Both the position numbers and the translations under genes were made by a program. A model generated the notes under the pieces. That model was given only the letters and a program-made list of their open reading frames with translations. It was not told the DNA's origin and made no database searches. A stretch of 64,000 nt of DNA from Anaerotignum faecicola (GTDB lineage: Bacteria > Bacillota > Clostridia > Lachnospirales > Anaerotignaceae), in NCBI GenBank assembly GCA_024460105.1, contig JANFXS010000001.1:339895-403894 (forward strand). The letters run 5' to 3'. Positions within the stretch are counted from its first letter, which is position 1; each line of letters opens with the position of its first letter. Positions 32,687 to 42,123 of the stretch are shown here, in pieces.

Positions 32687-32846
32687 TAATTTTTTGAAAA
32701 ATTTTTAACAAACTTCCCCTTATATTTTTATATAAAATAGCTGATTCCCGAAATTCATCCCAAGCAATAATATGGCATTTCCTTTAGGCTTACGATTACA
32801 AAACGTGAATAGCCGCATTAATTTTTTATCCCTTAATATCAAGGCT

Positions 32847-33440
32847 TTAACTGCTGTAATCCTCAAGCACCCTTGCAAGCGAATCTTTGCCGATAACTTT
32901 AATGCCCTGCGTAAGCCTAAGACGTTCTTCCTCGCTCAAAGCGTCTACGGGAATAGAGGTAATTTCTTTTAAATTAACGCCGTTTTGTTCCTGTTCATAA
33001 AAAACGGCGATATATCCGTCCTTTTCTCCTACAACATATCTTTGCATACTGGGGCCGTATATAGTTTTTTCCATAACTACCTCTTTTGACGAAAAACTAA
33101 CAATATCCCATGTTGAGTAGTATTTAAGAAGATCCGAAAGCGTTAAGTCAATAAGAAAATACGACGGCTCCTCCTCAACTTCTTCAGTTACGCCATCGTC
33201 GGCAAAATTGTACCTATATACCATTTTCGTTGACGGAGTTATTTTTTCTTCCTTTGAAGCGGCTTCGACAACTTCGGCCTCCGCATCGTCCTCGGCGCTT
33301 TCCTGCGATATTCCGGTTTTATTTATGTTTATCTCATCCATGAATTTATTCATTGTATATAAGTATCCGGCGGCGGATCCAACAAACCCCGATGTTAACG
33401 TAAGGGCAACAACAGCCGCTTTTTTTCTGTTTATAACCAT
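32847..33440 (-). CDS. membrane-anchored protein with BofC C-terminal-like domain
   Basis: A 197-residue protein with one N-terminal membrane segment (VALTLTSGFVGSAAGYLY), an acidic linker and a C-terminal domain. LLKYYSTWDIVSFSSKEVVMEKTI, RYVVGEKDGYIAVFYEQ and KEITSIPVDALSEEERLRL match the BofC_C fold of clostridial proteins; in Bacillus, BofC acts in the intermembrane space during spore formation. The start at 33440 follows AAGGAGGCAAAAAG; the frame to 33494 lacks a ribosome site. The link to sporulation signalling is inference. Confidence 0.78.
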   Translation of the reverse strand: MVINRKKAAVVALTLTSGFVGSAAGYLYTMNKFMDEININKTGISQESAEDDAEAEVVEAASKEEKITPSTKMVYRYNFADDGVTEEVEEEPSYFLIDLTLSDLLKYYSTWDIVSFSSKEVVMEKTIYGPSMQRYVVGEKDGYIAVFYEQEQNGVNLKEITSIPVDALSEEERLRLTQGIKVIGKDSLARVLEDYSS

Positions 33441-33511
33441 CTTTTTGCCTCCTTTTCCATCCTTTGTATTTACCTTTGGAAATATTATTGACAAAAATTG
33501 GCTCTCTTATA

Positions 33512-33566
33512 CAAAAACACGGCGTATGGTTTCCGTGTTTCCAAATACGCGGTTCTGCCATACGCC
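33512..33566 (-). terminator. hairpin after the SpoVB-family gene
   Basis: GGCGTATGG and CCATACGCC form a 9-bp stem with a 28-base loop, followed by GTGTTTTTG on the minus strand. It lies about 205 bases after the flippase stop. The rest of 33567-33771 shows no gene. Confidence 0.6.
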
Positions 33567-33771
33567 ATGTTTAAACTATATAAGTTTTAATCGGCTCTCT
33601 GAAGCTTTAAAAACATACGTTAAAAGCCCGAAACCTCAAAAAAAGCAAACCATTATCATTATGACGGCACCTTTTGCATCAGGGAGCCGCGTCAGGCATG
33701 CGGCGTGCCGAAAATTAAGCCGCACCGTCGGTTTCTCCAAACTCAATAATAAATAACGCATACTAAATATA

Positions 33772-35388
33772 CTACATAAGCCCAAGCCTTGTAAATACAG
33801 CTGCAAGTTTGCCGCCCATGGGCATAGCTTTAAGTTCGTTTTTAGTAATCCCTTTAATAAGCAAAAGAACAATTCCGTAAACAAAAATACTTACGGCAAT
33901 AGCAAAAAGGGTTGAAACAGTGTTTCCCGCCCCTACGAAAAACATCAATTTATATGAAAAATAACAGAACACGCCCATTATTGCCGATGCAAACAAAGGC
34001 TTTACAAGAGAGCCGATAAGATCCGGAGTAAATCTTGCGGCTTTTATAAGCGCGCGAAGATTAAGCCCCGACGCTACAATATAACAGAATATAGTGGAAA
34101 TAACAGCTCCCTTTACATTTATTTCAGGTATAACTATAAGCACATAATTAAGTATTATTTTAACTACGGCCCCAAAAGCCGCATTGACCGCCGGAACCTT
34201 AACTTTTCCGATTCCCTGGAGCGTGCCTGTGACAATCTGGCTTAACGCAAGGAAAACAATGGAAACGGAACCTATCGCCAAAAGATCCCCTCCCTTAGGC
34301 GTTGAAGGGAACAGCATTAAAAGTATCTGATGCGCGAGAATTCCCATTCCCACGGCGGCCGGTATCGATATAACCATAGCTATTTTTATAGCCATATTTA
34401 TTTTTCTCTGAACTCCAGCCCTGTCCTTTAACGCCATGGAAGCGGCAATATTCGGCACTGCCGCCGTAGCCATTGAAGTTGAAATTGCAACCGGAAGCGT
34501 AGTTAAAACAACATACTTTCCCTGAAGCTGTCCATAAAGACTTTCCGCCTCCTCCGCCGTAAAAGCCCCCGAAGCCAGCAGTCTGTCCATAACCATGCTC
34601 ATATCCGCTAAATTCGTAATCGAATAAATGGCCGTTCCGATTATAATAGGCACAGCCGTTGAAACGAGAATTTTTGCAATCTTTCCGACGCTTTCCGGGC
34701 GGCTGTTGCCCCTTGAACGCCTTTTAACGGCGTCGATAACCGCCGGCCTTATCGCCATATATGTTATTACAACGACAATAAGCCCCGCTAACGCCCCTAT
34801 TCCTGTTGCGGCCGTTCCTCCCGCCGCTCCCAGCGCAACGCTCTTCCCTACGAAAATCCACGCAAGCAGGACGCTGAAAACAGCGTTAAAAACCTGCTCC
34901 ACAATTTGGCTTATAGCCGTAGGCGCCATATTGTTCATTCCTTGAAAATATCCCCTCAGCACCGACATTATGCCTACAATAAATATAGTTGGGGCAAGGG
35001 TTAAAAGCGTATAATAAGCATCCGGTATTTTGCATATATTTACAGCAATCTGCTCCGCAAATACTATAAGAAGAACCATCAGCGCAAAACTTATGGTTCC
35101 GCTGCCGGCAAGCGCCACAAGGAAAACCCTGTGCGCATTTTTATACTGCCTTAGCGCAAGCCTTTCGGAAACCATTTTGCCTATTGCCGCCGGAAGTCCC
35201 GCCGAAGAAAGTATCAGCAGAAAATTATAAACCTGATATCCGGCGCTGTATATGGCGTTTCCGTTGTCGCCTATAAGCGTAGTCATAGGCAGTCTGTATA
35301 AAAAGCCGATAAACCTTACAATAAGGCCGGCGGCCGCAAGTATAGTCGCCTGTTTTAAAAAGGAGCTGTTTTTATTTTTTTCAGCCAT
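33772..35388 (-). CDS. SpoVB-family polysaccharide biosynthesis / lipid flippase
   Basis: MOP-superfamily multi-pass membrane protein of 538 residues with about 14 hydrophobic segments. The N-terminus FLKQATILAAAGLIVRFIGFLYRLPM and the NNMAPTAISQIVEQVFNAVFSV stretch are characteristic of the SpoVB/YtgP group, which moves lipid-linked cell-wall or spore-cortex precursors. GAGGTGTTCTG precedes the ATG. Genomes of this type carry several paralogues, so assignment to SpoVB itself is not secure. Single gene. Confidence 0.88.
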   Translation of the reverse strand: MAEKNKNSSFLKQATILAAAGLIVRFIGFLYRLPMTTLIGDNGNAIYSAGYQVYNFLLILSSAGLPAAIGKMVSERLALRQYKNAHRVFLVALAGSGTISFALMVLLIVFAEQIAVNICKIPDAYYTLLTLAPTIFIVGIMSVLRGYFQGMNNMAPTAISQIVEQVFNAVFSVLLAWIFVGKSVALGAAGGTAATGIGALAGLIVVVITYMAIRPAVIDAVKRRSRGNSRPESVGKIAKILVSTAVPIIIGTAIYSITNLADMSMVMDRLLASGAFTAEEAESLYGQLQGKYVVLTTLPVAISTSMATAAVPNIAASMALKDRAGVQRKINMAIKIAMVISIPAAVGMGILAHQILLMLFPSTPKGGDLLAIGSVSIVFLALSQIVTGTLQGIGKVKVPAVNAAFGAVVKIILNYVLIVIPEINVKGAVISTIFCYIVASGLNLRALIKAARFTPDLIGSLVKPLFASAIMGVFCYFSYKLMFFVGAGNTVSTLFAIAVSIFVYGIVLLLIKGITKNELKAMPMGGKLAAVFTRLGLM

Positions 35389-35597
35389 CAGAACACCTCA
35401 AATTAACACACGGCTTTATCACAGGCCCCTAAAACTTAGCTGCCGTAAGGCAAAGGCCGATATTAAAACCAATATAAACACTGCCGCTTTGAACATGCCG
35501 CGCCTTTACGGATATGTACGGCCGCCGTTTAAATCACAGCCGCTTTTATATATTATCCGCATTTGCGCTTAACAGCTTTCAGCAAAAATGAAGCCAA

Positions 35598-37439
35598 TCA
35601 GTTATTCGCATTGTTCGCCCTGTTCCTTGCTTTTTTCCTAGCCTGGGAATCGAGTATCTTTTTCCTCATCCTAAGGCTTGTTGGAGTAACCTCGACAAGC
35701 TCGTCGTCGGCTATAAACTCAAGGCACTGTTCAAGGCTCATTTCTATGCATGGCGTCAGTTTAAGTGCGTCGTCCGCTCCGGAAGAACGCATATTTGTAA
35801 GCTGTTTTTTCTTGCATACGTTAACTTCCATATCGTCGGATCTGGAATTGCGCCCTACAACCATTCCCGCATAAACCTTTACTCCCGCGCCTATAAAAAG
35901 GTCGCCTCTTTCCTGCGCGTTGTAAAGGCCGTAGGCAACGGCTTCGCCGCTTTCAAAAGCAATAAGCGATCCCTGCGAACGCATAGGTATCTCTCCCCTG
36001 AACGGTTCATAGCCGTCAAAAAGCGAATTCATTATTCCGTTGCCCTTTGTATCCGTCAAAAATTCGTTCCTGTATCCTATAAGGCCCCTTGCCGGTATTG
36101 AAAAAACAAGGCGCGTATATCCTCCCTGGGAAGGATGCATATCCGTCATTTCCCCTTTGCGGCTTCCGAGTTTTTCAATAACATTTCCTACAAATTCTTC
36201 CGGAACGTCTATGGTAACTATTTCCATCGGCTCGCATTTTTCGCCGTCTATCTCCCTGTAGAGCACTTCCGGCTTTGCAACCTGGAATTCATATCCTTCG
36301 CGCCTCATGGTTTCAATCAGTATTGAAAGGTGAAGTTCGCCTCTTCCCGAAACTTTAAACGTTTCCGTCGATTCAGTATCCTCAACACGAAGGCTCACGT
36401 CTGTGTTAAGTTCTTTGTAAAGCCTTTCCCTTAAATGCCTGCTTGTAACAAATTTACCTTCCGTACCTGCAAATGGGCTGTCGTTAACGGAAAAATTCAT
36501 TGAAAGGGTAGGCTCCGAAATCTTAACAAAGTCAAGCGCCTGCGGATTATCAGTCGAGCAGATAGTATCGCCTATCCTGATGCCCGAAATACCGCTTACA
36601 GCGACAATATCGCCGACTGTAGCCTCTTTTACTTCAACCCTCTGTAATCCTTCAAATACATAGAGCTTGCTTATTTTAACTTTTTGGCTGAATTCCGGGT
36701 TATGGATATTAACAAGCATACATTCGTCGTTTACATGTATTGTGCCGTTTTCAATCTTGCCTACGCCTATACGCCCCACATATTCGTTATAATCTATCGT
36801 TGTAATAAGGGCTTGCAGATTCGCCTGCGGATCTCCTTCCGGAGCCGGTATATGTTCGATTATGGTTTCAAAAAGGCATTTCATGTCATTGTCCTGGCTG
36901 TCCGGCGAAAGCGACGCCGTTCCCTGCCTTGCGGAAGCAAAAACGAAAGGCGAGTCAAGCTGTTCGTCGTTTGCATCAAGTTCCATAAAAAGCTCGAGAA
37001 CTTCGTCCACAACTTCTCCGCATCTTGCCTCGGGCCTGTCCACCTTATTTACGCATACTACAACCGGAAGGCTTAATTCAAGCGCCTTTTTAAGAACAAA
37101 CTTAGTCTGGGGCATCGGCCCCTCAAAAGCGTCAACTACAAGCACTACGCCGTTAACCATTTTAAGCACGCGTTCCACTTCCCCGCCGAAATCCGCATGT
37201 CCCGGCGTATCGACAATGTTAATCTTCACATCTCCGTAGTGTACCGACGTATTTTTTGATAATATTGTAATTCCGCGTTCCCTTTCAATATCTCCCGAGT
37301 CCATGACCCTTTCCTGCACCGTCTGATTTGAACGGAACGTCCCGCTCTGTTTCAAAAGCTCGTCAACCAACGTAGTTTTGCCATGGTCAACGTGCGCGAT
37401 TATAGCCACATTGCGGATATTGTTTCTTTTTGTTTTCAT
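35598..37439 (-). CDS. typA: translational GTPase TypA/BipA
   Basis: Ribosome-associated elongation-factor-like GTPase linked to assembly of the large subunit and stress or cold adaptation. 613 residues. G1 AHVDHGKTTLVDELL (residues 14-28), switch I RERGITI, G3 DTPGHADFGGEVER, G4 NKVDR; then the beta-barrel, EF-G-like domains and the BipA-specific C-terminus ending RKKARNRANN. GGGAGTTAGAAAGC precedes the ATG. Upstream lie two 16-base direct repeats and then the cold-shock gene. Confidence 0.96.
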   Translation of the reverse strand: MKTKRNNIRNVAIIAHVDHGKTTLVDELLKQSGTFRSNQTVQERVMDSGDIERERGITILSKNTSVHYGDVKINIVDTPGHADFGGEVERVLKMVNGVVLVVDAFEGPMPQTKFVLKKALELSLPVVVCVNKVDRPEARCGEVVDEVLELFMELDANDEQLDSPFVFASARQGTASLSPDSQDNDMKCLFETIIEHIPAPEGDPQANLQALITTIDYNEYVGRIGVGKIENGTIHVNDECMLVNIHNPEFSQKVKISKLYVFEGLQRVEVKEATVGDIVAVSGISGIRIGDTICSTDNPQALDFVKISEPTLSMNFSVNDSPFAGTEGKFVTSRHLRERLYKELNTDVSLRVEDTESTETFKVSGRGELHLSILIETMRREGYEFQVAKPEVLYREIDGEKCEPMEIVTIDVPEEFVGNVIEKLGSRKGEMTDMHPSQGGYTRLVFSIPARGLIGYRNEFLTDTKGNGIMNSLFDGYEPFRGEIPMRSQGSLIAFESGEAVAYGLYNAQERGDLFIGAGVKVYAGMVVGRNSRSDDMEVNVCKKKQLTNMRSSGADDALKLTPCIEMSLEQCLEFIADDELVEVTPTSLRMRKKILDSQARKKARNRANNANN

Positions 37440-37600
37440 GCTTTCTAACTCCCTGTCTGAACTATACGTTTATTTATACTAGTACTGATACTTCCCTAAC
37501 TTTAATATTTTATCACAGACATGTATATATAACAATAAAAAATTTGTAAAAAAATGGCTTACGCCTTCTTTCATTCCTTATTAAATAAAACGTCTCATTC

Positions 37601-37642
37601 GCATTATTATCCAAAACTTCTTGTTTGCATTATTATCCAAAA
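37601..37642. repeat. 16-bp direct repeat upstream of typA
   Basis: GCATTATTATCCAAAA occurs at 37601-37616 and again, identical, at 37627-37642, 26 bases apart start to start. It lies about 160-200 bases before typA, between the csp terminator and the gene. Possible paired binding site or simple duplication. 37440-37698 has no gene. Confidence 0.6.
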
Positions 37643-37698
37643 ATCTTAATTTTAACCGCCTTATCGTTTGCATGCCAATTCGCAATTACTTTACGCAA

Positions 37699-37730
37699 CA
37701 AAAAAAGCCCCTTGAAACAAGGGACTTTTC
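37699..37730 (-). terminator. terminator of the cold-shock gene
   Basis: AGTCCCTTG pairs with CAAGGGGCT around TTT, then TTTTTTTG on the minus strand. Confidence 0.85.
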
Positions 37731-37814
37731 TCCGTTTTAAACCGGTGTTGCTAATCGTTTTTTCTATATATCAAATGCAATTAAAAAATGTACAGTTGAC
37801 TATATTACAAATGA

Positions 37815-38015
37815 TTAAGCACGCACTACGTTAGCTGCCTGTGGTCCTTTAGCGCCCTGAACAACTTCGAATTCTACAGCCTGGCCTTCTTCAAGAGTTT
37901 TGTAGCCGTCTGCCTGGATAGCTGAGAAGTGAACGAATACATCGTCTTCGCCTTCAACAGAGATAAATCCGAAGCCTTTTTCTGCGTTAAACCATTTTAC
38001 TGTACCTTTTTTCAT
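37815..38015 (-). CDS. cold-shock protein, CspA family
   Basis: A 66-residue single OB-fold RNA chaperone. RNP1 [10 protein letters not shown] and RNP2 VFVHFSAI are both intact, and [14 protein letters not shown] is the family opening. AGGAGGATTTATCA precedes the ATG. It has its own promoter, a 5' leader with a GTGTC/GACAC hairpin and its own terminator. Csp paralogues are many, so no specific symbol is given. Confidence 0.97.
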   Translation of the reverse strand: MKKGTVKWFNAEKGFGFISVEGEDDVFVHFSAIQADGYKTLEEGQAVEFEVVQGAKGPQAANVVRA

Positions 38016-38059
38016 TGATAAATCCTCCTAGCAATTTAAAAAAAATTAAATGTGTCTTG

Positions 38060-38098
38060 TGACACTTTAGAGAATAGCACATTTGGCATAAAGTGTCA
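38060..38098. promoter_or_regulatory. csp promoter inside a perfect 10-bp inverted repeat
   Basis: The promoter on the minus strand is TTGACA (38099-38094), 17 bases, TATTCT (38076-38071). TGACACTTTA (38060-38069) and TAAAGTGTCA (38089-38098) are perfect inverted arms 19 bases apart that enclose the -10 and overlap the -35. This is operator-like. Confidence 0.6.
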
Positions 38099-38137
38099 AC
38101 CAAAATATTATATATTATAGTTAGTATTAACATACAT

Positions 38138-38602
38138 TTAGGCCCTATAACCGACGTCTTTCTTCAAATTGCCCGATAAAATTGCTCCACGCGCCAATTC
38201 GTCACATCTTTCGTTCTCAATATTGTCCGCATGCCCCTTCACCCAAATAAACTTAACGTCGTGATAATCAAGCAGGGTAAGCATCCTGTCCCAAAGATCG
38301 GCGTTTAACGCCTTGTCTTTTGCGTTCCTCTTCCAGCCGTTGGCCTTCCATTTCCTTGCCCAGCCTTTCTCTATTGCGTCTACAACATATTTTGAATCGC
38401 TGTAAAGGGTCACGCTGCATTTTTCTTTAAGCGCTTCAAGCCCTTTTATAACCGCCAAGGCCTCCATTCTGTTGTTTGTGGTTTCCTCAAAGCCTTCCGA
38501 AATTTCCTTCCGGTTCCCTTTATAAATAAGGACAACTCCCAACCCGCCTTTTCCCGGATTGCCCGAACACGCCCCGTCGGTATATATGTCAATACTTTTC
38601 AT
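38138..38602 (-). CDS. rnhA: ribonuclease HI
   Basis: Cuts the RNA of RNA-DNA hybrids. 154 residues. Catalytic acids lie in IYTDGACSGNPGKGG (Asp9), NNRMEALAVIKGL (Glu near 47), LYSDSKYVVDAI (Asp near 69) and the C-terminal NERCDELAR (Asp near 133); the KANGWKRNAKDKALNAD basic handle is present. Its ATG overlaps the ispD stop in an ATGA, so the two are translationally coupled. Last gene of carD-yacL-ispD-rnhA. Confidence 0.96.
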   Translation of the reverse strand: MKSIDIYTDGACSGNPGKGGLGVVLIYKGNRKEISEGFEETTNNRMEALAVIKGLEALKEKCSVTLYSDSKYVVDAIEKGWARKWKANGWKRNAKDKALNADLWDRMLTLLDYHDVKFIWVKGHADNIENERCDELARGAILSGNLKKDVGYRA

Positions 38603-39285
38603 TCAGTTTCACCCTTTAAAATAGATTCCCCAAACAGGATATCGTCAGGGGTTGTTATTTTTATATTCCTGTAGCTTCCCATAGTTACATAAACCTTATG
38701 CCCGGCAAATTCCATAACCATTGCGTCGTCCGTTGCCGCAAAGCCGTGCGGAAGTTTTTCGTACGCTTCTTTAATCAATTTATAATTAAATCCCTGCGGC
38801 GTCTGCATTGCCCAAAGGCTGTCTCTATTGGGAGTTTCCAAAACAATATTTTCATTTGAACACACTTTTACAGTGTCCTTAACGGGAACGGCAAGCGCGC
38901 ATGCCCCTGTTTTTTCCACCCCCTCTATAACGCTTAAAATATCCTTTTCATTAACAAACGGGCGCACTCCGTCATGTATCAGCACAATATCCGTATCGCC
39001 GTCGAGTTCTTTAACGCCGTTATAAACGGAATCCTGCCTTTCCCTTCCTCCGCGGCATATCGTCGTTTTTTTCCAACCGTATTTTTCCGCCATGCCGCCG
39101 CAGTATTCAACGTCTTCATCAGGCACAGCCAATATAATCTGCCCTATGTAAACCGAATTTTCAAACTTTGAAACCGTCCTTGCCAATATTTCAATGCCGT
39201 TAAGCTTTATAAACTGTTTTTTCACATTTGCGCCCATACGCGTGCCTTTACCGGCCGCTACAATAACCGCGCCGCATTTTTTCAT
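38599..39285 (-). CDS. ispD: 2-C-methyl-D-erythritol 4-phosphate cytidylyltransferase
   Basis: Third dedicated step of the MEP isoprenoid pathway: MEP plus CTP to CDP-methylerythritol. 228 residues. CTP-binding loop VIVAAGKGTRMGANVKKQF at residues 6-24, VLIHDGVRPFV in the centre, and TPQGFNYKLIKEAY with ATDDAMVMEF towards the end. The ATG at 39285 follows AGAGGAGCTTAT; the frame to 39312 has none. ispF, often next to it, is not here. Confidence 0.95.
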   Translation of the reverse strand: MKKCGAVIVAAGKGTRMGANVKKQFIKLNGIEILARTVSKFENSVYIGQIILAVPDEDVEYCGGMAEKYGWKKTTICRGGRERQDSVYNGVKELDGDTDIVLIHDGVRPFVNEKDILSVIEGVEKTGACALAVPVKDTVKVCSNENIVLETPNRDSLWAMQTPQGFNYKLIKEAYEKLPHGFAATDDAMVMEFAGHKVYVTMGSYRNIKITTPDDILFGESILKGETE

Positions 39286-39337
39286 ATAAGCTCCTCTTTT
39301 AAAAAATGTCAAAAGCCGGCGGTTCCCGGCTTTAATA

Positions 39338-40411
39338 TCAGTCTTTTTTCTTTGTAAATATCATTCTTCCGGCGGCGGTCTGCAAAACGCTTGTTACAAT
39401 AACATTTATCTGTTCTCCTATAAACTTGTTCCCGCCTTCGACAACAATCATTGTGCCGTCGTTCAAATACGCTATGCCCTGTCCGTATTCCTTGCCGGCC
39501 TTTATAACCGTAACCTGCATATCTTCTCCCGGCAGTACCACCGGTTTTATAGCGTTGCTTAATTCGTTTATATTAAGCACGCGCACTCCCTGAAACTCCG
39601 CGACTTTATTAAGGTTAAAATCGTTTGTAACAACAAAAGCGTCTATTTTTTCGGCCATTTTCAAAAGCTTGCTGTCAACTTCAAGCTGTTCCTTTGTGGA
39701 AAAGTCCACTATTTCCACATTAACGGCCGTTTGTTTTTGTATTTCGTTCAATATGTCAAGCCCGCGCCTGCCGCGGTTCCTTTTAAGCGAGTCCGCCGAA
39801 TCGGCGATGTGGCGCAGTTCCTCAAGCACAAAATTCGGGATTATAATCTTTCCTTCTATAAATCCGGTTTTTAATATATCAAGTATACGTCCGTCGATAA
39901 TTACGCTTGTGTCCAGTATTTTCGGCCGTCCGCTTACAGATCCGCCTTTTAACCTGACATTTTCTTTAACTCCGTCCATAAGGCTGCCTATGCCGCCTAT
40001 TTCATCTTTCTTCCTCCTTGCAACCCTGAGGCCCAGGAAACCGAAAATTATGTTTAAAAGTACGGTAATGCTTGTGCCTATAACTCCGTAGCCGCTTATG
40101 GCCATACCTATAAGGTTTGCAATGGCAAGACCCAGTATAATGCCGAAAATGCTGGCCATAAGGTCTTTAAGGCTCATCTTTACAAGCCTTGTTTCAATAT
40201 TTTCCATCCTTTTGATTATTTCGTCGCTTATAATATGGGCAACCACAAAAAAGAAAATAATGCCGAGCACTATCCCGGCCGCCGCCGGGGCATAAGGCGG
40301 TATCACGTCCCCAATCCTGGATAAATTGCTTTTATAAAAGAAATCAAATAGAAAATAGCTTAAAGCAGTGAACGCCATAGTCAAAATGAATTCTATTCCC
40401 CGTTTCAGCAC
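39338..40411 (-). CDS. membrane-anchored PIN/TRAM domain protein (YacL-like)
   Basis: A 357-residue protein with four hydrophobic N-terminal segments (to about residue 130), then a PIN nuclease-like domain (KILDTSVIIDGRILDI, FVLEELRHIADSAD, VVTNDFNLNKVAE) and a C-terminal TRAM domain (VLPGEDMQVTVIKAGKEYGQGIAYLNDGT). This is the YacL family, an RNA-related protein of unclear function conserved in Firmicutes. The start is GTG with GGAGGAGAAACA upstream. The carD-yacL-ispD order is conserved. Confidence 0.92.
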   Translation of the reverse strand: MLKRGIEFILTMAFTALSYFLFDFFYKSNLSRIGDVIPPYAPAAAGIVLGIIFFFVVAHIISDEIIKRMENIETRLVKMSLKDLMASIFGIILGLAIANLIGMAISGYGVIGTSITVLLNIIFGFLGLRVARRKKDEIGGIGSLMDGVKENVRLKGGSVSGRPKILDTSVIIDGRILDILKTGFIEGKIIIPNFVLEELRHIADSADSLKRNRGRRGLDILNEIQKQTAVNVEIVDFSTKEQLEVDSKLLKMAEKIDAFVVTNDFNLNKVAEFQGVRVLNINELSNAIKPVVLPGEDMQVTVIKAGKEYGQGIAYLNDGTMIVVEGGNKFIGEQINVIVTSVLQTAAGRMIFTKKKD

Positions 40412-40491
40412 TGTTTCTCCTCCTCCAGCCGCTGTATTTTGTAATTTTTGGCATGGCTACATATCTATTATAGGCTATTGTTTACAGTTAA

Positions 40492-40959
40492 TCAATATAA
40501 AAGCTTATTTGCAAGAAAATCTTCTGCAAATTGGAAATCAATTCCTTTTGCAAAGGCAATTTCGCTTACCGCAATCTGTTTTGCACTGTTAAGCATCTTT
40601 TTTTCCGCGCTTGAAAGTCCGCGTTCCCGCTCCCTAAGCATTAAGTTCCTCGCAACTTCAACAACATCGCAAAGCCTTCCTCCCCTGATCTTCTCAAGGT
40701 TTTCTTTATACCGTATGCTCCAGTTGGACTGTATTGCGACAGGTATGCTGAGAACGAGTTCAATAGCTTTCATAATTTCCGATTCATCCGAAACAGGCCT
40801 CACGCCTATCTTATCGGTTTTTGAAACGGCCACTTTAATTTTAAGGTTGCCTTTCGGTATCCTTATTACATAATGTACTCCCGTTTCTTCCGTTTCAATA
40901 TCCGACACAATACCGGCGCCGTACATAGGATATACTATTTTATCCCCTACTTTAAACAA
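40492..40959 (-). CDS. CarD/CdnL-family transcriptional regulator
   Basis: RNA-polymerase-binding protein that stabilises open promoter complexes. About 155 residues. The N-terminal FKVGDKIVYPMYGAGIVSDIE is the RNAP-interacting Tudor-like fold; the helical C-terminus carries RLCDVVEVARNLMLRERERGLSSAEKKML, the DNA-binding part. The start is TTG at 40959 with GAGGGTGAG upstream; the ATG at 40992 has no ribosome site. First gene of carD-yacL-ispD-rnhA. Confidence 0.93.
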   Translation of the reverse strand: MFKVGDKIVYPMYGAGIVSDIETEETGVHYVIRIPKGNLKIKVAVSKTDKIGVRPVSDESEIMKAIELVLSIPVAIQSNWSIRYKENLEKIRGGRLCDVVEVARNLMLRERERGLSSAEKKMLNSAKQIAVSEIAFAKGIDFQFAEDFLANKLLY

Positions 40960-41119
40960 AATTCTCACCCTCTTAGATATAAAACATGACAATATTATAA
41001 ATGTTTACTTATTATAACAAAAAATCTAAAAAAAGTAAATTTTTAATTATACTAATTTTAGGTATATATGTCAATGTTATATATTACCATATATAGTATT
41101 TATTATTCTTGCTTCTTTA

Positions 41120-41170
41120 ATTAACTGTAGTTAATGCCATATTGACAGAAGGGCAGAAAAATGTTAGATT
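41120..41170 (+). promoter_or_regulatory. degV promoter with adjacent palindrome
   Basis: TTGACA (41142-41147), 17 bases, TAGATT (41165-41170). Immediately upstream is ATTAAC-TGTA-GTTAAT (41120-41135), a perfect 6-bp dyad. 40960-41119 is very AT-rich and empty. Confidence 0.5.
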
Positions 41171-41235
41171 ACTATTATATCATTATGTAGTTTTTAAAAC
41201 GACAATTCGTTATATATACATCAAGGAGGTTTCAT

Positions 41236-42123
41236 ATGCCAGGCTTTCAGATTTTCAGCGACGGGGCGTGCGACATTCCATATGAAGATGCGGAAAAAAA
41301 CGGGATTAAAATAATTCCTTTTTATGTATCTTTAAGCGGCGGAAAATACCAAAAAGAAATTGCCGAGCTGTCTTTGGACGATTATTACAGCAGTTTCTTA
41401 AAGGCGAATATTTTCCCTAAAACTTCCCTGCCGTCCGTTCAGGATTACATTGACGCTTTTACTCCATGCCTTGAAAACGGTCTTGATATATTGTGTTTTA
41501 CAATTACTCATACTCTAAGCGGCTCTGTACAGTCCGCAGTGTCGGCAAAGGAAATACTTGAAGAAAAATATCCAAATTCAAAAATATATATATTAGATTC
41601 CCTTCTTGCAACCGGAGCGCAGAGCCTGCTTATTATGGAAGCCGCAAGGATGAAGCGCAGCGGCATGGGTATTGAGGATGTATATGAAAACTGTAAAAAA
41701 ATTATACCTACAGGCCGCATTATGTTTATGGTCGGCGGCCTTGAGCACCTTGAAAAAGGCGGGCGCATAGGAAAACTCGTTTCCCTTTCGGGCGGCATAC
41801 TGAAAATCAAACCGTTAATAGAACTTAAAAACGGCGAAATAAACGTAGCCGGAATTGCAAGAAGCCGCAAGGGCGGTATTAAAAAACTTGTCGAGATTAC
41901 AAAAAACTATTTCAAAAAAAATAACGAACAATACGGCGAATATATATTTAAAATCGGCTATACGAATACTCCCGAAGAAGAGCCGTTATTTAAAAGCGAA
42001 ATCGAAAACGCCCTGCATAATGCAGATTTTACAGATAAATTCCTTATAGGGGCTACAATTTCATCACATACCGGCCCCGGCACAATAGGCCTGTGCTTCA
42101 TAAAAAAATATGAAAACCTCTGA
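41236..42123 (+). CDS. DegV-family fatty acid-binding protein
   Basis: Binds a fatty acyl group; FakB-type members present fatty acids to the kinase FakA. 295 residues. FSDGACDIPYEDAEKNGI at the N-terminus, KTSLPSVQDYIDAF near residue 60, ITHTLSGSVQSAVSA and LDSLLATGAQ, MVGGLEHLEKGGRIGKL and the C-terminal HTGPGTIGLCF are family signatures. AAGGAGGTTTCAT precedes the ATG. It is a single plus-strand gene among minus-strand ones. FakA is not in this window. Confidence 0.93.
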   Translation: MPGFQIFSDGACDIPYEDAEKNGIKIIPFYVSLSGGKYQKEIAELSLDDYYSSFLKANIFPKTSLPSVQDYIDAFTPCLENGLDILCFTITHTLSGSVQSAVSAKEILEEKYPNSKIYILDSLLATGAQSLLIMEAARMKRSGMGIEDVYENCKKIIPTGRIMFMVGGLEHLEKGGRIGKLVSLSGGILKIKPLIELKNGEINVAGIARSRKGGIKKLVEITKNYFKKNNEQYGEYIFKIGYTNTPEEEPLFKSEIENALHNADFTDKFLIGATISSHTGPGTIGLCFIKKYENL

